The position numbers and the translations under genes were made by a program. The notes under the pieces were generated by a model. The model saw only the letters and a list, made by a program, of their open reading frames with translations. It did not search any database and was not told where the DNA came from. A stretch of 33,014 nt of DNA, taken from positions 1 to 33,014 of the forward strand of contig JAEYXN010000094.1 in NCBI GenBank assembly GCA_023431285.1. Direction: 5' to 3'. The stretch comes from Bacteroidota bacterium. GTDB lineage: Bacteria > Bacteroidota > Bacteroidia > Cytophagales > Cyclobacteriaceae. Positions 1-8,256 of the stretch are shown in pieces (position 1 is the stretch's first letter; each line of letters starts with the position of its first letter).

Positions 1-1496
1 TGCGCGTCGAGAATCGACTTCCATTTTCCGTAGGCTTCTTCGTATTCGTCGACCTTCTTTGTATCGGGCTCTTCTGAATTGATAAGCTGGAATCCTTTGA
101 ATGCTTCTTCAAAAGAACCGTAAATACCGGCACCAACGCCGGCGCCAAGTGCGGCACCTTTTGCTCCATCGGTATCGTAAAGCTCAAGTCTCGCACCAAT
201 AGTGTTGACGAAGGCTTCGCGGAATAACGGACTGAGGAACATGTTAGCATGCCCGGCGCGGATCACGTTCGTATGAAGCCCCATTTCCTGGAGGACATCA
301 AAACCATATTTCAGCGCGAACACGATCCCCTCCTGGGCGGCACGGAAAATATGTCCCTGATTATGTCGGTTGAAATTTAATCCGTGGAAAGAGCCACCGA
401 TGTCGCGGTTTTCAAGAACACGTTCTGCGCCGTTTCCGAAAGGAAGTATCGTTAATCCGTCAGATCCTATCGGGGCAGCAGCCGCGATATCGTTTATGTC
501 TTTGTATTCGTAGGCCAGATTGCGCAGCGAAAGATTTTTCCGCAGCCAGCTGTTTAGGATACCCGTACCGTTGATACAGAGTAACACTCCGTTTCTGATC
601 TCTTCACCTGCTGTTTTGTTGTTGACGTGCATGAAGGTGTTCACCCTCGACTTCGTGTCGCGTGCATTCTTGTCGGTGACACTATATATAACACCTGAGG
701 TACCTGCCGTCGCAGCAGTCTCTCCTGGTTTCAATACGTTCAAAGACAACGCATTATTGGGCTGGTCACCAGCACGGTAGCTGATCACCGTTCCCGCCTT
801 CAGCCCCAACGCCTCAGCGGCACCTTTCGAGACAACGCTTTGCTTGCCAAATGCCGGAACACGGGGAGAAAGAATACTCTCGCTGATACCATATTCCTTC
901 AGCAGGGAACTCGCTACGCTTTGTGTGCTGAAGTCCCAGAATATGCCTTCAGATAAGCCCGTTTCAGTGGTATTTATTTCTCCTGAAAGACGCATTGCCA
1001 GGAAGTCTCCGGGAAGCATTACCTTATAAATCTTCTCATATAATTCCGGCTCGTTCCTTTTTACCCAGGCAAGTTTGGAAGCGGTGAAATTTCCCGGCGA
1101 GTTCAGGAAGTGTTCAAGGCAATAAGCGTTGCCCAATGACTTGGTGGCTTCCTCGCCGATCGCAACGCCACGGCTATCGCACCATATAATAGAGGGCCTG
1201 AGAACCTTCTGATCTTTGTCGACACACACCAGTCCGTGCATTTGATACGAAATCCCTATGGCGACAACATTTTCACCTTTGATTCCTGCTTTTGAAAAAC
1301 ATGCGTGGGCTGCAGTGACTGCATGCTGCCACCACATCTCTGGATCCTGTTCTGCCCATCCGGGCTTTACCGCGAGGATTGGCATCTCTTCAGCAGGTGA
1401 TTGCGCAGATGCTACGGTCTTTCCGGAAACTGCGTCGACGACGGAGGCTTTCACGGATGAACTTCCTAAATCCAAGCCAAGAAGGTATTGTTGCAT
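1..1496 (-). CDS. xylB: Xylulokinase (FGGY family), 3' end cut by window edge
   Basis: Predicted to phosphorylate D-xylulose to xylulose 5-phosphate in the cytoplasm, the entry step into the pentose phosphate pathway. I translated the minus strand from the ATG at 1494-1496, which has an AGGAAGA ribosome-binding site just upstream. The protein opens with MQQYLLGLDLGSSSVKA, the FGGY phosphate-binding loop, then has a YQMHGLV substrate-side motif, an AGDQPNNALSL segment and the C-terminal ATP-fold glycines (TDGAKGAALGAGVGAG). 498 codons are visible and the frame is open to base 1. Since the family is usually about 490-500 residues, only the last few residues are probably missing. It is transcribed away from the Nudix-type regulator at 1593, with a palindromic operator between them, so control by that regulator is likely. 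Other FGGY kinases (ribulokinase, gluconokinase) are possible but fit less well. Confidence 0.9.
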   Translation of the reverse strand, partial: MQQYLLGLDLGSSSVKASVVDAVSGKTVASAQSPAEEMPILAVKPGWAEQDPEMWWQHAVTAAHACFSKAGIKGENVVAIGISYQMHGLVCVDKDQKVLRPSIIWCDSRGVAIGEEATKSLGNAYCLEHFLNSPGNFTASKLAWVKRNEPELYEKIYKVMLPGDFLAMRLSGEINTTETGLSEGIFWDFSTQSVASSLLKEYGISESILSPRVPAFGKQSVVSKGAAEALGLKAGTVISYRAGDQPNNALSLNVLKPGETAATAGTSGVIYSVTDKNARDTKSRVNTFMHVNNKTAGEEIRNGVLLCINGTGILNSWLRKNLSLRNLAYEYKDINDIAAAAPIGSDGLTILPFGNGAERVLENRDIGGSFHGLNFNRHNQGHIFRAAQEGIVFALKYGFDVLQEMGLHTNVIRAGHANMFLSPLFREAFVNTIGARLELYDTDGAKGAALGAGVGAGIYGSFEEAFKGFQLINSEEPDTKKVDEYEEAYGKWKSILDA

Positions 1497-1519
1497 TCTT
1501 CCTGATAATTTCGTTTAAA

Positions 1520-1550
1520 TTGTCGAATTAATGACCTTATAGTAAATTTG
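1520..1550 (+). promoter_or_regulatory. Bacteroidota-type promoter of the Nudix-type regulator
   Basis: TTG at 1520-1522 is followed 20 bases later by TAAATTTG at 1543-1550. This fits the Bacteroidota primary-sigma pattern of a -33 TTTG/TTG and a -7 TAnnTTTG with 19-21 bases between. The -7 element lies inside the 1534-1560 palindrome. It would give a leader of about 35 bases before the ATG at 1593. Confidence 0.55.
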
Positions 1551-1560
1551 ACTACAAGGT
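1534..1560. promoter_or_regulatory. 27-bp palindromic operator between xylB and the Nudix-type regulator
   Basis: ACCTTATAGT (1534-1543), a 7-base AT-rich spacer, and ACTACAAGGT (1551-1560) form an inverted repeat matching at 9 of 10 positions per arm. It is centred in the 96-base divergent intergenic region. It overlaps the putative -7 element of the regulator gene, so binding should block that promoter. The natural ligand is the Nudix-fold regulator encoded at 1593, because members of that family bind palindromes of this kind upstream of themselves and their sugar genes. The palindrome is seen directly; the binding protein is inferred. Confidence 0.75.
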
Positions 1561-1592
1561 AAGGATTTTTCTAATCAAGTCAAGAAACAGAG

Positions 1593-2288
1593 ATGAAGAA
1601 GAATAATTTTCCTGATACGGTAATCGATGCCCTTTCAATCGACTGCCTCATCTTTGGTTTCAAGAAGACGGAGCTGGATATTCTGCTGGTTCAGCACGGT
1701 GAAGGTATCAGTAAAGGAAAATGGGCGCTCCCTGGTGGATGGATTCGATATAATGAGGGGATTGACGATTCAGCCTATCGCTTGCTAAAAGATCTTACCG
1801 GAGTTTCCAATATATATCTTGAACAACTCCGGACATTCGGCGACACTGACCGTTATCCGAGTAAACGTGTTATCACAATAGCTTACTATGCGCTGGTAAA
1901 GCCGGAAGACTATACAATCCACCCTGGGTTTACAGCGGCGGATGCGCAGTGGTTCAAGCTCAGCGAAATCCCCACTTTACCGTATGACCACGGTAAGATG
2001 CTGAAAGCAGGACTTGAACACCTGCGTCATAAGGTCCGGCACGAACCCGTGGGTTTTAACCTTCTTCCAAAAAAATTCACGCTGCTACAGCTCCAGGAAC
2101 TCTATGAAGCAATTCTCGAAAAGAAACTCGACAAGCCGAATTTCCGGAGGAAGCTCATGAACATGAATCTGCTCGAAACGTGTAAAGAAAAACAAACGGA
2201 CGTATCCCATCGCGCCGCCAGCTTATATCGGTTCGACAAGCGCTCATATGATAAGCTCAAAGAGAAAGGATTTACCTTCGAGCTTTAG
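1593..2288 (+). CDS. Nudix-fold transcriptional regulator of pentose use (AraR/NrtR type)
   Basis: A 231-residue DNA-binding repressor rather than a hydrolase. Residues about 10-145 form a Nudix domain (LPGGWIRYNEG at 46-56). The Nudix box keeps Gly49 and Glu55, but the catalytic REUxEExG stretch is degenerate, reading RLLKDLTG at 63-70, so the metal-binding glutamates are gone. This loss is typical of NrtR-family regulators, where the fold became an effector-binding domain. Residues about 155-231 are basic and helix-rich, ending in YDKLKEKGFTFEL, as expected for the winged-helix domain of this family. Bacteroidota use such proteins as arabinose or xylose regulators (AraR of Bacteroides is the characterised case). 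The divergent xylulokinase makes a xylulose, xylose or arabinose effector most likely. The 27-bp palindrome in its promoter predicts autoregulation. The exact sugar is inference. Confidence 0.85.
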   Translation: MKKNNFPDTVIDALSIDCLIFGFKKTELDILLVQHGEGISKGKWALPGGWIRYNEGIDDSAYRLLKDLTGVSNIYLEQLRTFGDTDRYPSKRVITIAYYALVKPEDYTIHPGFTAADAQWFKLSEIPTLPYDHGKMLKAGLEHLRHKVRHEPVGFNLLPKKFTLLQLQELYEAILEKKLDKPNFRRKLMNMNLLETCKEKQTDVSHRAASLYRFDKRSYDKLKEKGFTFEL

Positions 2289-2297
2289 TCTGGCAAA

Positions 2298-3680
2298 TCA
2301 GACTTCGTACGACATCCTGAATTCGGCGACCTCAACATTTTTGAAACCATGTTCCTTAAGCGTTTCTGAAAACTTTTGCATTACTGTCCTTTCACCATGC
2401 ACCAGGAAGATCTGCTTCACTTTGGATTTGTCTTGACGAAGGAGCAGTTTAAGTATGTCGCTATAGTCACCGTGGGCACTGTACTCATTCATCATCAGCA
2501 CCTCCGCATTCACCGGAAACTTGTCGCCCATGATGAACACTTCCTTTGCACCCCCGGCAATTCTTCCACCCAGGGTTGAGGGTTCACAATATCCGGTGAT
2601 CAGAATGGTGTTCTTTTCGTCAGCGATAGTTTGACGGAGGTGATGACGGATCCTCCCTCCTTCCATCATACCTGATGCAGAAATTATGATACAGGGCCCG
2701 TCAAAATAATTCAGTTGGATCGAATCATCGCGATCCGTGATGAAGTGTATCCCTTTGAAATGGAACGGGTCGGGATCAGTTTCAATGTACTCCTGCATTT
2801 CATCGTTAAAGTATTTGTGATTGTCGCGCATGATATCTGTAGCATACACCGAGAGGGGGCTGTCCACAAAGACCTTAAGATCGGGAAGCCTTCCATCTTC
2901 AGCGAGCTTATTTAAAGAGAAGATTAACTCTTGAGTACGTCCGACACTGAAAGCAGGGATGATCAGCTTTCCTTGTTTTTCCACGCAGGTGTGGTTGACT
3001 ACTTTCAACAGTCGTTCTTCTGTATCATCCACATCCGCATGGAGCTTATCTCCATAGGTCGACTCACAAATAATGACTTCCGCCTGAGGAATTTCCGCCG
3101 GCGCCTTAAGAATGCGGTTATTAAATCTTCCGATGTCGCCGGTGAAGCACAAGTGCCTTTTTACTCCTTCCTCGGTAAGCGTAAGATTCACCACGGCACT
3201 TCCCAGGATATGACCCGCATCTGTAAACAGAACTTCTATGCTTTCATCGATGGCGTAAGGCTTATCATATGGAACGGCTTTGAAAAGCTCAAAGGTTCTC
3301 TCAACGTCTTCCATCAGATACAACGGTTCGGTCCCTTCACCATTCCCATTGCTTTTTGAGTTCGACAGTTGAATCCCTGCGCTGTCTTCAAGCAATAGTT
3401 TGCAAAGGGCGATGGTGGGTGGAGTACAAAATATTTTCCCCGTGAATCCCAGCTTCACAAGTCTCGGGATCAATCCACAGTGATCGATATGCGCATGAGA
3501 GAGAATGAGGTAATCAATAGAAGAAGGGTTGAATAGGAAGTCGCTGTTGAGGTCTTCGTTTTTCGTCCCTTTTCCCTGAAACATACCACAGTCAAGTAAG
3601 ATGCGTCGTCCATTTGACAGTGTCACAACGTGCTTGCTACCCGTGACGGTCTGGGCAGCGCCATAAAAAGATAGTTGCAT
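2298..3680 (-). CDS. Beta-CASP metallo-beta-lactamase ribonuclease (CPSF73/YSH1-like)
   Basis: A 460-residue cytoplasmic zinc hydrolase of the RNA-processing MBL branch. The metal motif SHAHIDHCG gives His62, His64, Asp66 and His67, and further ligands sit in FTDAGHILGSA and CFTGDIG. The beta-CASP insert is recognisable from ICESTYGD, PAFSVGRTQE, the IISASGMMEGGR helix region and EYSAHGDYSD, and the C-terminal FLVHGE supplies the last histidine. Length and motif order match bacterial KH-less CPSF-like proteins, which are endo- or exoribonucleases where tested, although the RNA target of this one is unknown. It converges on the regulator gene, with 9 bases between the two stops, and has its own upstream region at 3681-3986. 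A DNA-repair (SNM1-like) role is the less likely alternative. Confidence 0.9.
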   Translation of the reverse strand: MQLSFYGAAQTVTGSKHVVTLSNGRRILLDCGMFQGKGTKNEDLNSDFLFNPSSIDYLILSHAHIDHCGLIPRLVKLGFTGKIFCTPPTIALCKLLLEDSAGIQLSNSKSNGNGEGTEPLYLMEDVERTFELFKAVPYDKPYAIDESIEVLFTDAGHILGSAVVNLTLTEEGVKRHLCFTGDIGRFNNRILKAPAEIPQAEVIICESTYGDKLHADVDDTEERLLKVVNHTCVEKQGKLIIPAFSVGRTQELIFSLNKLAEDGRLPDLKVFVDSPLSVYATDIMRDNHKYFNDEMQEYIETDPDPFHFKGIHFITDRDDSIQLNYFDGPCIIISASGMMEGGRIRHHLRQTIADEKNTILITGYCEPSTLGGRIAGGAKEVFIMGDKFPVNAEVLMMNEYSAHGDYSDILKLLLRQDKSKVKQIFLVHGERTVMQKFSETLKEHGFKNVEVAEFRMSYEV

Positions 3681-3986
3681 AAAGTACCTGCGTTTTTATT
3701 ATTAGCTAAGGTGATCAGGTCGTTCAAAATCAAAGGCCCCGATCTGGAAAGCGTAATTTCCTCACCGGGAGGTGGCGTTTTGCATTTGATGCGGAGGCCG
3801 GTCCCCAATCAGGAAGTCTTCACAACGGTCGCTCTAATTATTACAATCTGTCCGACCATATGAGCCAAAGACGTTGTTTCAATCGATATAAAAAAGAAAT
3901 TACCTGCCAATCCATGTTGGAGATCATATTTTTTCACCGCATATTCATGGCTGCTTTATACCTTAAACCAGAACCGACAAAGAATT
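3681..3986. other. Intergenic region between divergent genes; no gene seen
   Basis: This holds the divergent upstream regions of the beta-CASP nuclease (minus) and the MFS permease (plus). The short frames here overlap the nuclease start or lack any family feature. On the minus strand, TTTTG followed 20 bases later by TAATAATA could be a weak promoter for the nuclease. I see no convincing operator, hairpin or RNA gene. Confidence 0.4.
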
Positions 3987-5213
3987 ATGGAGAATCAAAA
4001 TAGCAAAAGACTTTTCTATGGCAGCTGTTTTGCCCTGATCACGACAGCTTTTTCATTCAGTATCAGGGCGGGAATACTGCCACAACTGGGTGAGTCCTTT
4101 GACCTGTCTGCCACGCAACTCGGCTTCATTAACACAATGTGGTTTATCGGCTTTCCGATATCCATGGTGTTAGGCGGAGTTTTTTACGGAACGATCGGTC
4201 CGAAAAGAATTATGCTTATCGCCTTCTTCGCGCATACCCTCGGTATCGTGTTGACCATTTTTGCTACCGGTTATACAGGTCTGCTCATCTCAACCCTCTT
4301 TATTGGAATCGGTAATGGATGTACGGAAGCGGCGTGTAATCCGATGATCGCAACGGCTTACAGTGGTAAAATAATGAACACGCTACTGAATCGTTTTCAC
4401 ATGTGGTTCCCAGGCGGAATCTTCCTTGGAAGCTTACTTTCATTCGGAATGACTGAGATGGGCTGGGGCTGGGAAGCGCAGATATGGTTCATCATGATCC
4501 CGACACTTATTTACGCGTATCTCTTCTACGGTCAGACCTTTCCTGAACCGACGGGAGAAATTGCTTCCCTTGGCTCGAATGTAAAGGCTATGATGACACC
4601 GCTATTCATCTTCATCTGCGCATGCATGACTTTGACGGCGATCTCAGAATTTGGTCCGACACAATGGGCAGAGCTCGTACTTGCGAAGAGTGGCGCTGAA
4701 CCCATGGTGATTCTTGCGATCATCTCCGGACTCATGGCCGTTGGTAGATATTTCGGTGGCAACTTTGTTCACAAGTTTGATCAAACCGGCGTATTACTGG
4801 GATCCGCGATTGTCGCATCTATCGGAATTTTTCTCCTTAGCACTCAGACCGGCGCGATGGCTTATGTGGCTGCAATTTGTTTTGCGATGGGAGTATGCTA
4901 CTTCTGGCCAAACATGATCGGTTTTACTGCTGAAAAGATTCCAATGAGCGGTGCGATCGGAATGTCGATTGTAGGCGCATTCGGTATGTTCTCAACTGCG
5001 ATCTGGCAGCCTATTATCGGTGGATGGATTGACAAATCGCGTGAACAAGCTTCGTCTACAGGTCTTGCCGGAGATGCATTGGAACTCGCTGCTGGACAGG
5101 CAACGCTGTCAAAAATGCTCATGTTCCCTCTGATTCTCATTGGTCTCTTTATCGTCCTCTTGTTCTGGATGAAAAATAAAAAAACAACTACGCCCGGCGG
5201 ATCAGCACATTGA
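3987..5213 (+). CDS. MFS transporter, probable sugar permease
   Basis: A 408-residue inner-membrane protein with about 12 hydrophobic segments spread evenly along its length and a basic MENQNSKRLFYG N-terminus. It has the typical MFS loop after helix 2 (FYGTIGPKRIM). A conserved acidic/amide helix reads GIGNGCTEAACNP, followed by a FHMWFPGG segment, a pattern seen in the FHS (fucose/glucose-galactose symporter-like) branch common in Bacteroidota. It probably couples sugar import to protons. The next gene, an exported SGNH hydrolase, begins 45 bases downstream on the same strand, so the two may be co-transcribed and act on one glycan-derived substrate. Substrate is unknown. Family confidence is high, specificity low. 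Confidence 0.85.
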   Translation: MENQNSKRLFYGSCFALITTAFSFSIRAGILPQLGESFDLSATQLGFINTMWFIGFPISMVLGGVFYGTIGPKRIMLIAFFAHTLGIVLTIFATGYTGLLISTLFIGIGNGCTEAACNPMIATAYSGKIMNTLLNRFHMWFPGGIFLGSLLSFGMTEMGWGWEAQIWFIMIPTLIYAYLFYGQTFPEPTGEIASLGSNVKAMMTPLFIFICACMTLTAISEFGPTQWAELVLAKSGAEPMVILAIISGLMAVGRYFGGNFVHKFDQTGVLLGSAIVASIGIFLLSTQTGAMAYVAAICFAMGVCYFWPNMIGFTAEKIPMSGAIGMSIVGAFGMFSTAIWQPIIGGWIDKSREQASSTGLAGDALELAAGQATLSKMLMFPLILIGLFIVLLFWMKNKKTTTPGGSAH

Positions 5214-5240
5214 TTCATAATGTTTCAGCTATATGTAACC

Positions 5241-5268
5241 AGGGATGCATTCTATCCAATGCATCCCT
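5241..5268 (+). repeat. Perfect 11-bp hairpin covering the SGNH hydrolase start codon
   Basis: AGGGATGCATT (5241-5251), a 6-base loop, and AATGCATCCCT (5258-5268) form a perfect stem-loop. The preferred ATG of the SGNH gene (5259-5261) lies in the right arm, and the only SD-like AGGGA lies in the left arm. No T-run follows, so it is not a standard terminator. It could hide the start codon or reduce read-through from the permease gene. Confidence 0.6.
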
Positions 5269-5912
5269 TACTTCTTCCTCTCCTTCTGATCTTCGTTCTT
5301 ATTTCAATTTCTGTGCACGCCCAAACAACTAAAAAGAAATTCCTCGCACTGGGCGATTCATACACGATCGGAGAAAGTGTTTCTCCGGAAGGAAGATGGC
5401 CAATGCAACTTGTGGCCGAGCTAAATAAAAAAGGCTATCATTTCGAACAACCTGAGATCATTGCCACAACAGGATGGAGAACGGATGATCTCAAGAAGGC
5501 AATCCTAAAACAGCAACCCGCGACAGATTATGATTTGGTTTCTCTGTTGATCGGCGTAAACAACCAGTATCAGGGACTCCCGGCAGAACAGTATGCTGCT
5601 GAATTCGAAGAGCTGCTTCAAATCGCCATCTCTCATGCTGCAGGCGATTCCTCCCGGGTGATCGTTCTATCAATCCCTGATTATGGCTACACACCCTATG
5701 GCAGGGAAAGTCAACAGAAGATCTCTAAAGAACTGAATGCGTACAACGCGATCAATAAAGAAATTGCTTTGAAGTATGGTGTACGGTACTATTACATTAC
5801 AGATACGTCCCGCAAAGGATTTGAAAATCCATCGCTGATTGCAGGCGATGGACTTCACCCATCGGAAAAAATGTATTCACAATGGGTGAAGCTTATTCTT
5901 AAAGATTTCTAG
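5259..5912 (+). CDS. Exported SGNH/GDSL hydrolase (esterase/lipase-like)
   Basis: A 217-residue secreted hydrolase, probably an acyl or acetyl esterase in the periplasm. Starting at 5259 gives MHPLLLPLLLIFVLISISVHAQ, a textbook signal peptide. The longer frame from 5220 adds 13 residues that spoil it and has no ribosome-binding site. Mature-domain landmarks are LALGDSYT (nucleophile Ser34), a block III GVNNQY asparagine and the C-terminal GDGLHPS, which supplies the Asp-x-x-His pair. It follows the MFS permease and ends in a stop that overlaps the GH65 stop on the other strand (shared CTAG, 5909-5912). Its target could be an acetylated sugar or a lipid, and sequence alone does not decide. A perfect hairpin covers its start. 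Confidence 0.85.
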   Translation: MHPLLLPLLLIFVLISISVHAQTTKKKFLALGDSYTIGESVSPEGRWPMQLVAELNKKGYHFEQPEIIATTGWRTDDLKKAILKQQPATDYDLVSLLIGVNNQYQGLPAEQYAAEFEELLQIAISHAAGDSSRVIVLSIPDYGYTPYGRESQQKISKELNAYNAINKEIALKYGVRYYYITDTSRKGFENPSLIAGDGLHPSEKMYSQWVKLILKDF

Positions 5913-8200
5913 GCCTGCTTTAACTTTATTGTCTCGCCGTTCATCACGATATCCAGAGGGTCACCCGACTCCAGGATCGTATCTGTTTTTCCTGCACTGA
6001 TCTTCACCTTCAGGACACGGCCACGGAACTCAATCCGGAACGAATAGGAAGTCCACTGATCAGGGATAAACGGATTGAAATGGAGAACTCCTTCCTTCAC
6101 GCGCATTCCGCCGAAACCTTTCACCACACTCATCCATGTGCCGGCCATCGACGTGATGTGAAGTCCGTCTTCGGTGTCATTGTTATAATCATCAAGGTCA
6201 AGTCTCGCTGTACGGAGATAAAGCTCATAGGCCCGTTGCTTGTATCCTAACTTCGATGCGAGTATGACGTGAACACACGGCGAAAGTGATGATTCATGAA
6301 CAGTCATCGGTTCGTAAAAGTCGAAGTTCTTGCGAAGCGTTTCGTTTTCATAACGAGCCTCGAAGAAATATAAACCCTGAAGCACATCGGCTTGCTTAAT
6401 AAAACACGAACGCAGAATCCGGTCCCATGACCATTTCTGATTCAACGGTTGATCCTCCGGACGAAGATCCGCCACTCTCAGTATCTCCTTGTCGAGAAAA
6501 CCATCCTGCTGAAGAAACAACCCACGTCGCTCATCGACAGGATAATACATCTTTTCAATGATTTCCTTCCAGCGTGAGGTCTCTGTTACTTCATCAAATG
6601 AAATAGCCGATGAAATTTCGTTGTACCTGGAAGCGAACTCATTCTTAACATACGCTAACGACTCAAGGGTGAACTGCAAAGTCCATGTAGCAATGGTATT
6701 CGTGTACCAATTGTTGCTGACGTTGTTCTCATATTCGTTCGGGCCGGTCACGCCAAGCATAACGTATTTATTCCGATCAGTGGACCAGGTGATCCGCTGC
6801 GACCAGAATCTTGAAATACCGATCAGTACTTCAAGACCATATTCCTGAAGATATTCTTTCTCGCCAGTATAGTTGATGTAGTCATAGATTGCATAGGCAA
6901 TCGCACCGTTACGGTGAATCTCTTCGAAAGTGATCTCCCATTCGTTGTGACATTCTTCACCGTTCATGGTAACCATCGGATAGAGCGCCGCGCCATTAGT
7001 GAACCCAAGCTTGGCGGCGTTCTCAATCGCTTTTTGCAGATGTTTGTAACGGTAAACGAGAAGATTCCGGGCTACCTTCTGCTCGGCGGTTGCGAGGTAA
7101 AACGGAAGGCAATATGCTTCGGTATCCCAATAAGTACTTCCACCATATTTCTCTCCGGTGAAACCTTTCGGTCCGATGTTCAGTCTTTCGTCTTCACCCG
7201 TGTATGTCTGTGTCAGATGGAAGATATTAAAACGGATACCTTGTTGTGCTGCGACGTCACCATCGATAGTGATATCACATTCCTCCCATTTATGCGCCCA
7301 CACTTTAGCATGTTCATCAAATAACTCATCGAAGCCCGTGGCGACGGCATAGTCAAGAACCTCTCTGCATTTCGACACCAGCTTTTCCTTAGGATGATTC
7401 TCTGAAGAGAGAACCGCCGCATATTTATAAACAACGATCTCCTTTCCTTCCTTAAATTGAAGCTGGATCACATTGCCGGCAAACTTCTCGCGCAGCTCAA
7501 CATTGATACGCTCCACCGCTGCCTTTGCACCTTCTGTTTCCAGGACATAACGCATCCCAGTGGTCACATGATAGAGCGTCTTTTTCGTCTGAGCAGTCAC
7601 GATGGCCTCGCCTTCTGAGGCCTCTTTACTTACTTCTTCCCAGAACTTTTCATCATAGTTGGAGTCTTTGTTTACCACGTCAGCGTCAACGTATATGGAT
7701 AACGTTGCTGTCGCGTTGAAGTTCAATGGCGTGATTGAATAACGAATTGCGCCTACTTCACCATTTGCCATGCTGCAAAACCGGCGAGATTCTACTTTAA
7801 CCTTTTTGCCATCGGGATAAGTTGCGGTAAAACTCCGGCTCAGAAGGCCTGTCTTCATATCGAGCACCCGACGGAAATTTTCGACGGCACATTTTGCCAG
7901 ATCAAGCTTCTTTCCCTCGATACTGACGTGGATACCAATCCAGTTTGGCGCGTTCAAGACCTTCGCAAAATATTCAGGATAGCCATTCTTCCACCAGCCC
8001 ACCCTGGTTTTGTCCGGGTAATAGACACCGGCAACATAGCTTCCTCTCAATGTATCGCCGGAATACTCCTCTTCGAAGTTGGCGCGCTGGCCCATACGTC
8101 CGTTGCCGATACTGAAAAGACTCTCTGATATCTTGTTGTAATGCGGATCAAAACCCTCTTCAATGATCTGCCATTCATGATGCTTGATGTATTGTTTCAT
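5909..8200 (-). CDS. GH65 phosphorylase, probably maltose phosphorylase
   Basis: A 763-residue cytoplasmic enzyme that phosphorolyses an alpha-glucoside to beta-glucose 1-phosphate. The N-terminal beta-sandwich (FSIGNGRMGQRANFEE) is followed by an (alpha/alpha)6 barrel. The barrel contains YWDTEAYCLPFYL and GEECHNEWEITFEEIHRNGA near residues 415-432, which includes the general acid. Later it has VHESSLSPCVH and DGLHITSMAGTW, which form the phosphate site. His418-Asn419-Glu420 matches what I recall of the specificity loop of lactobacillal maltose phosphorylases, so maltose (releasing glucose) is the preferred call. Beta-phosphoglucomutase lies 56 bases upstream and a ROK kinase further upstream, completing the route to glucose 6-phosphate. 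The glp genes in the same run leave glucosylglycerol phosphorylase as a real alternative. Trehalose, nigerose and kojibiose are less likely. Confidence 0.88.
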   Translation of the reverse strand: MKQYIKHHEWQIIEEGFDPHYNKISESLFSIGNGRMGQRANFEEEYSGDTLRGSYVAGVYYPDKTRVGWWKNGYPEYFAKVLNAPNWIGIHVSIEGKKLDLAKCAVENFRRVLDMKTGLLSRSFTATYPDGKKVKVESRRFCSMANGEVGAIRYSITPLNFNATATLSIYVDADVVNKDSNYDEKFWEEVSKEASEGEAIVTAQTKKTLYHVTTGMRYVLETEGAKAAVERINVELREKFAGNVIQLQFKEGKEIVVYKYAAVLSSENHPKEKLVSKCREVLDYAVATGFDELFDEHAKVWAHKWEECDITIDGDVAAQQGIRFNIFHLTQTYTGEDERLNIGPKGFTGEKYGGSTYWDTEAYCLPFYLATAEQKVARNLLVYRYKHLQKAIENAAKLGFTNGAALYPMVTMNGEECHNEWEITFEEIHRNGAIAYAIYDYINYTGEKEYLQEYGLEVLIGISRFWSQRITWSTDRNKYVMLGVTGPNEYENNVSNNWYTNTIATWTLQFTLESLAYVKNEFASRYNEISSAISFDEVTETSRWKEIIEKMYYPVDERRGLFLQQDGFLDKEILRVADLRPEDQPLNQKWSWDRILRSCFIKQADVLQGLYFFEARYENETLRKNFDFYEPMTVHESSLSPCVHVILASKLGYKQRAYELYLRTARLDLDDYNNDTEDGLHITSMAGTWMSVVKGFGGMRVKEGVLHFNPFIPDQWTSYSFRIEFRGRVLKVKISAGKTDTILESGDPLDIVMNGETIKLKQA

Positions 8201-8256
8201 AGATGGGCTTGCAGGAAATTATTGGTTTGTTTGGTTTTCTATTCGAGTTGTTCAGT

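Noticed and set aside
3623..3863. Short frames on both strands in the region upstream of the beta-CASP nuclease
   Set aside because: They overlap the nuclease start or each other and show no signal, motif or ribosome-binding site.
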